A DNA stretch of 6,256 bases, taken from assembly GCA_021774015.1 (NCBI GenBank), contig JAJFJO010000290.1, positions 1 through 6,256 on the forward strand, in the 5' to 3' direction. The notes beneath the pieces are model-generated. The model was not told where the DNA came from. It saw only the letters and a program-made list of their open reading frames with translations, and searched no databases. Origin of the DNA: Gammaproteobacteria bacterium (GTDB lineage Bacteria; Pseudomonadota; Gammaproteobacteria; Coxiellales; Coxiellaceae). Shown here piece by piece: positions 5,151 to 6,256 of this stretch; within the stretch, counting starts at the first letter, position 1, and each line of letters starts with the position of its first letter. The translations under genes were made by a program, and so were the position numbers.

Positions 5151-5816
5151 ATGAGCCTGCAAGTCATTGACAACAAAACCACAATCAATCGTATGTTCGC
5201 ACAAGTGATGGACGGTAATATAATTGTTGATATGTACGATGAAAGCAATCATAAAATTGCAGAAGCTATCATTCAGGATTTCAACAAAAAGAAAATTAAC
5301 CTGCGCAAAATTCTTATCGCAGAAACCGACAAAGAGCTCACGAAAAAATCCAGCTCATGCCGCATAGTAATCATCACTAAAAATGGCCTAATTCATTACT
5401 CAACCACCTACGAACAAAAGAAAGACATGCTGGCGCTTAATTTTCCAAAATCAATTAATATGATTCAACGTCGAGATGCCTTTCGTGCAACAATTAGCGG
5501 CGGTGTTGCTGTCATCGAAATGGATAATAAAACTTTATCAGGCTTTATTGATGATATTTCTATAACAGGCCTTCGCATTGTATTTAAAAATGATATCAGC
5601 AATATTATAAAATCTGAAATGGTGTTTATTGACTGCTTAATTAAAATTGATGAGCGACTTAATTTTACCTGTGACGTGGAAGTTATTCGCACTATTGAAA
5701 ACGACGATGGCATCCAAACAATACTAGCCACAAAATTCCTTAATTTCTCCCAGCAACAAGATGCAGATCTAGGCGCCTTTATTGCTGCTCAGTCGCGCAT
5801 CCGGCCGGAGTCATAA
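5151..5816 (+). CDS. PilZ-domain cyclic-di-GMP receptor, YcgR-like
   Basis: Cytosolic protein of 221 residues, predicted to bind cyclic-di-GMP. The PilZ domain starts near residue 105 with QRRDAFR, giving the RxxxR motif (R108, R112), and continues to DDISITGLRI, giving DxSxxG (D135, S137, G140). Both signatures are intact, so binding is likely. The first 100 residues form a beta-rich region resembling the N-terminal domain of YcgR-type proteins, and the C-terminus (DADLGAFIAAQSRIRPES) resembles their final helix. The overall size fits YcgR, the flagellar-motor brake, but no flagellar genes are in view, so the output (motility, pili, secretion) is unknown. ATG 5151 follows AGAGGGA (5134-5140) at 10 nt. 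It stands alone with its own promoter and palindrome. Confidence 0.87.
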   Translation: MSLQVIDNKTTINRMFAQVMDGNIIVDMYDESNHKIAEAIIQDFNKKKINLRKILIAETDKELTKKSSSCRIVIITKNGLIHYSTTYEQKKDMLALNFPKSINMIQRRDAFRATISGGVAVIEMDNKTLSGFIDDISITGLRIVFKNDISNIIKSEMVFIDCLIKIDERLNFTCDVEVIRTIENDDGIQTILATKFLNFSQQQDADLGAFIAAQSRIRPES

Positions 5817-5819
5817 AAC

Positions 5820-5841
5820 AAACCTGATTTTATCAGCGTTT
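5820..5841. terminator. Weak bidirectional hairpin between convergent genes
   Basis: CTGAT (5824-5828), loop TTT, ATCAG (5832-5836), extended by AAAC (5820-5823) with GTTT (5838-5841) around a bulged C. It starts 3 bp after the PilZ stop and overlaps the stop codon of the minus-strand ATPase gene. On the minus strand it is followed by a T-rich GTTTTAT, on the plus strand by only a short TTTATAA. It is a plausible shared terminator but thermodynamically modest. Confidence 0.4.
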
Positions 5842-6256
5842 ATAATCCCAGAAATTCTTCGAAATTTATTCGCTTTACAAAAAAATCGTTGGTTTTTAAA
5901 ATATTATCAAGATCACCTACGTAAATCAAAACCGGGCGTATTGACATGTTTCTAGGCACATCTAATGCTTCAATTTTTTGCTTCATCTCATCAATCACCG
6001 CAGACGACACCTTGCTTTTAGAAAATTTAATCTCACAAACATAGAGATTATTATGTGTTGTTTGAATCATATAATCTACCTGGCACCCCCGATGCGCACT
6101 TGTTTTTGTTTGGCAATAAGGATTATCATAAACAATGTCTTCGAGCCTAATATGTAAATTATTCTTAACCAGCCTTCGATTATTTAAAACAAGGTTCTCA
6201 AATTGCAAACCTTGAATCGCTGACCACCCAGGCAAAGAAGATAATGATATTTGACT
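5840..6256 (-). CDS. AAA-family ATPase, C-terminal part only (cut by window end)
   Basis: The final 138 codons are visible. The frame is open through 6256, so the N-terminus and nucleotide-binding domain lie outside, and TTG 6235 is not a believable start. The visible part matches the C-terminal region of bacterial AAA ATPases of the COG1672-like type: IQGLQFENLVLNNR, then NPYCQTKT, GCQVDYMIQT and LYVCEIKFS. The last two contribute D and ExK in a PD-(D/E)xK nuclease-like arrangement (codons at about 6074-6076 and 6026-6034). RPVLIYVG follows, and the protein ends in a short FEEFLGL. Such ATPases are common as dispersed, often multicopy accessory genes with unclear roles. Stop is TAA at 5840-5842. 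Intactness of the Walker motifs cannot be judged here. Confidence 0.8.
   Translation of the reverse strand, partial: SQISLSSLPGWSAIQGLQFENLVLNNRRLVKNNLHIRLEDIVYDNPYCQTKTSAHRGCQVDYMIQTTHNNLYVCEIKFSKSKVSSAVIDEMKQKIEALDVPRNMSIRPVLIYVGDLDNILKTNDFFVKRINFEEFLGL

Noticed and set aside
5064..5252. Minus-strand 62-codon frame across the PilZ promoter
   Set aside because: It overlaps the -10, the palindrome and the start of the PilZ gene and has no ribosome-binding site.
1..6256. CRISPR array, tRNA or rRNA genes, transposase genes
   Set aside because: No regularly spaced identical repeats, no cloverleaf-like segment or rRNA core sequence noticed, and no transposase-like protein in any frame.

Overview
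The window looks like ordinary chromosome from a moderately AT-rich gammaproteobacterium. Three things suggest a member of the Legionellales (Legionella/Coxiella/Aquicella-like), though this is inferred from protein character and not proven: a cysteine-rich LysM-like/YkuD L,D-transpeptidase of the type I associate with Legionella, a TIGR02444 (DUF2390) protein, and a ubiC-ubiA pair. Two tandem TTAA boxes with an 11-bp period resemble the PmrA sites described in Legionella and Coxiella.

Layout. Positions 1-112 hold an AT-rich hairpin, a PmrA-like tandem box and a second hairpin. Next come a minus-strand TIGR02444 protein (113-712) and, head-to-head with it, a plus-strand EamA/DMT-type exporter ending at 1611. 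The exporter has no ATG; its reading frame continues upstream of the first conventional start (GTG 757) to a well-placed Shine-Dalgarno and an AUA codon at 694. A minus-strand alpha-helical protein of unknown function (1657-2274) is convergent with the exporter and divergent from a secreted L,D-transpeptidase (2561-3250). The roughly 290-bp space between those two carries a PmrA-like box with a perfect TATAAT facing the unknown gene, and nested inverted repeats plus a promoter facing the transpeptidase. A textbook terminator (3277-3303) closes the transpeptidase unit.

ubiC and ubiA (3384-4838) are 6 bp apart and form a two-gene operon for the first two committed steps of ubiquinone synthesis: chorismate to 4-hydroxybenzoate, then prenylation. 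They are followed by a gene-free stretch of about 310 bp. Most of it is a non-coding repeat element with TGTCA termini (4845-5032), and the rest is the promoter of a YcgR-like PilZ protein (5151-5816). A 17-bp palindrome sits exactly on that gene's TATAAT. The window ends inside a minus-strand gene whose visible C-terminus is that of an AAA-family ATPase with a PD-(D/E)xK-like tail.

Apart from ubiC-ubiA, the genes look like independent single-gene units rather than a pathway or defence island. I do not see a clear new multi-gene system. The best leads are regulatory: the PmrA-like box upstream of the unknown gene, whose acidic C-terminus makes it a testable candidate type IV effector, the exporter start codon, and the palindrome over the PilZ promoter.
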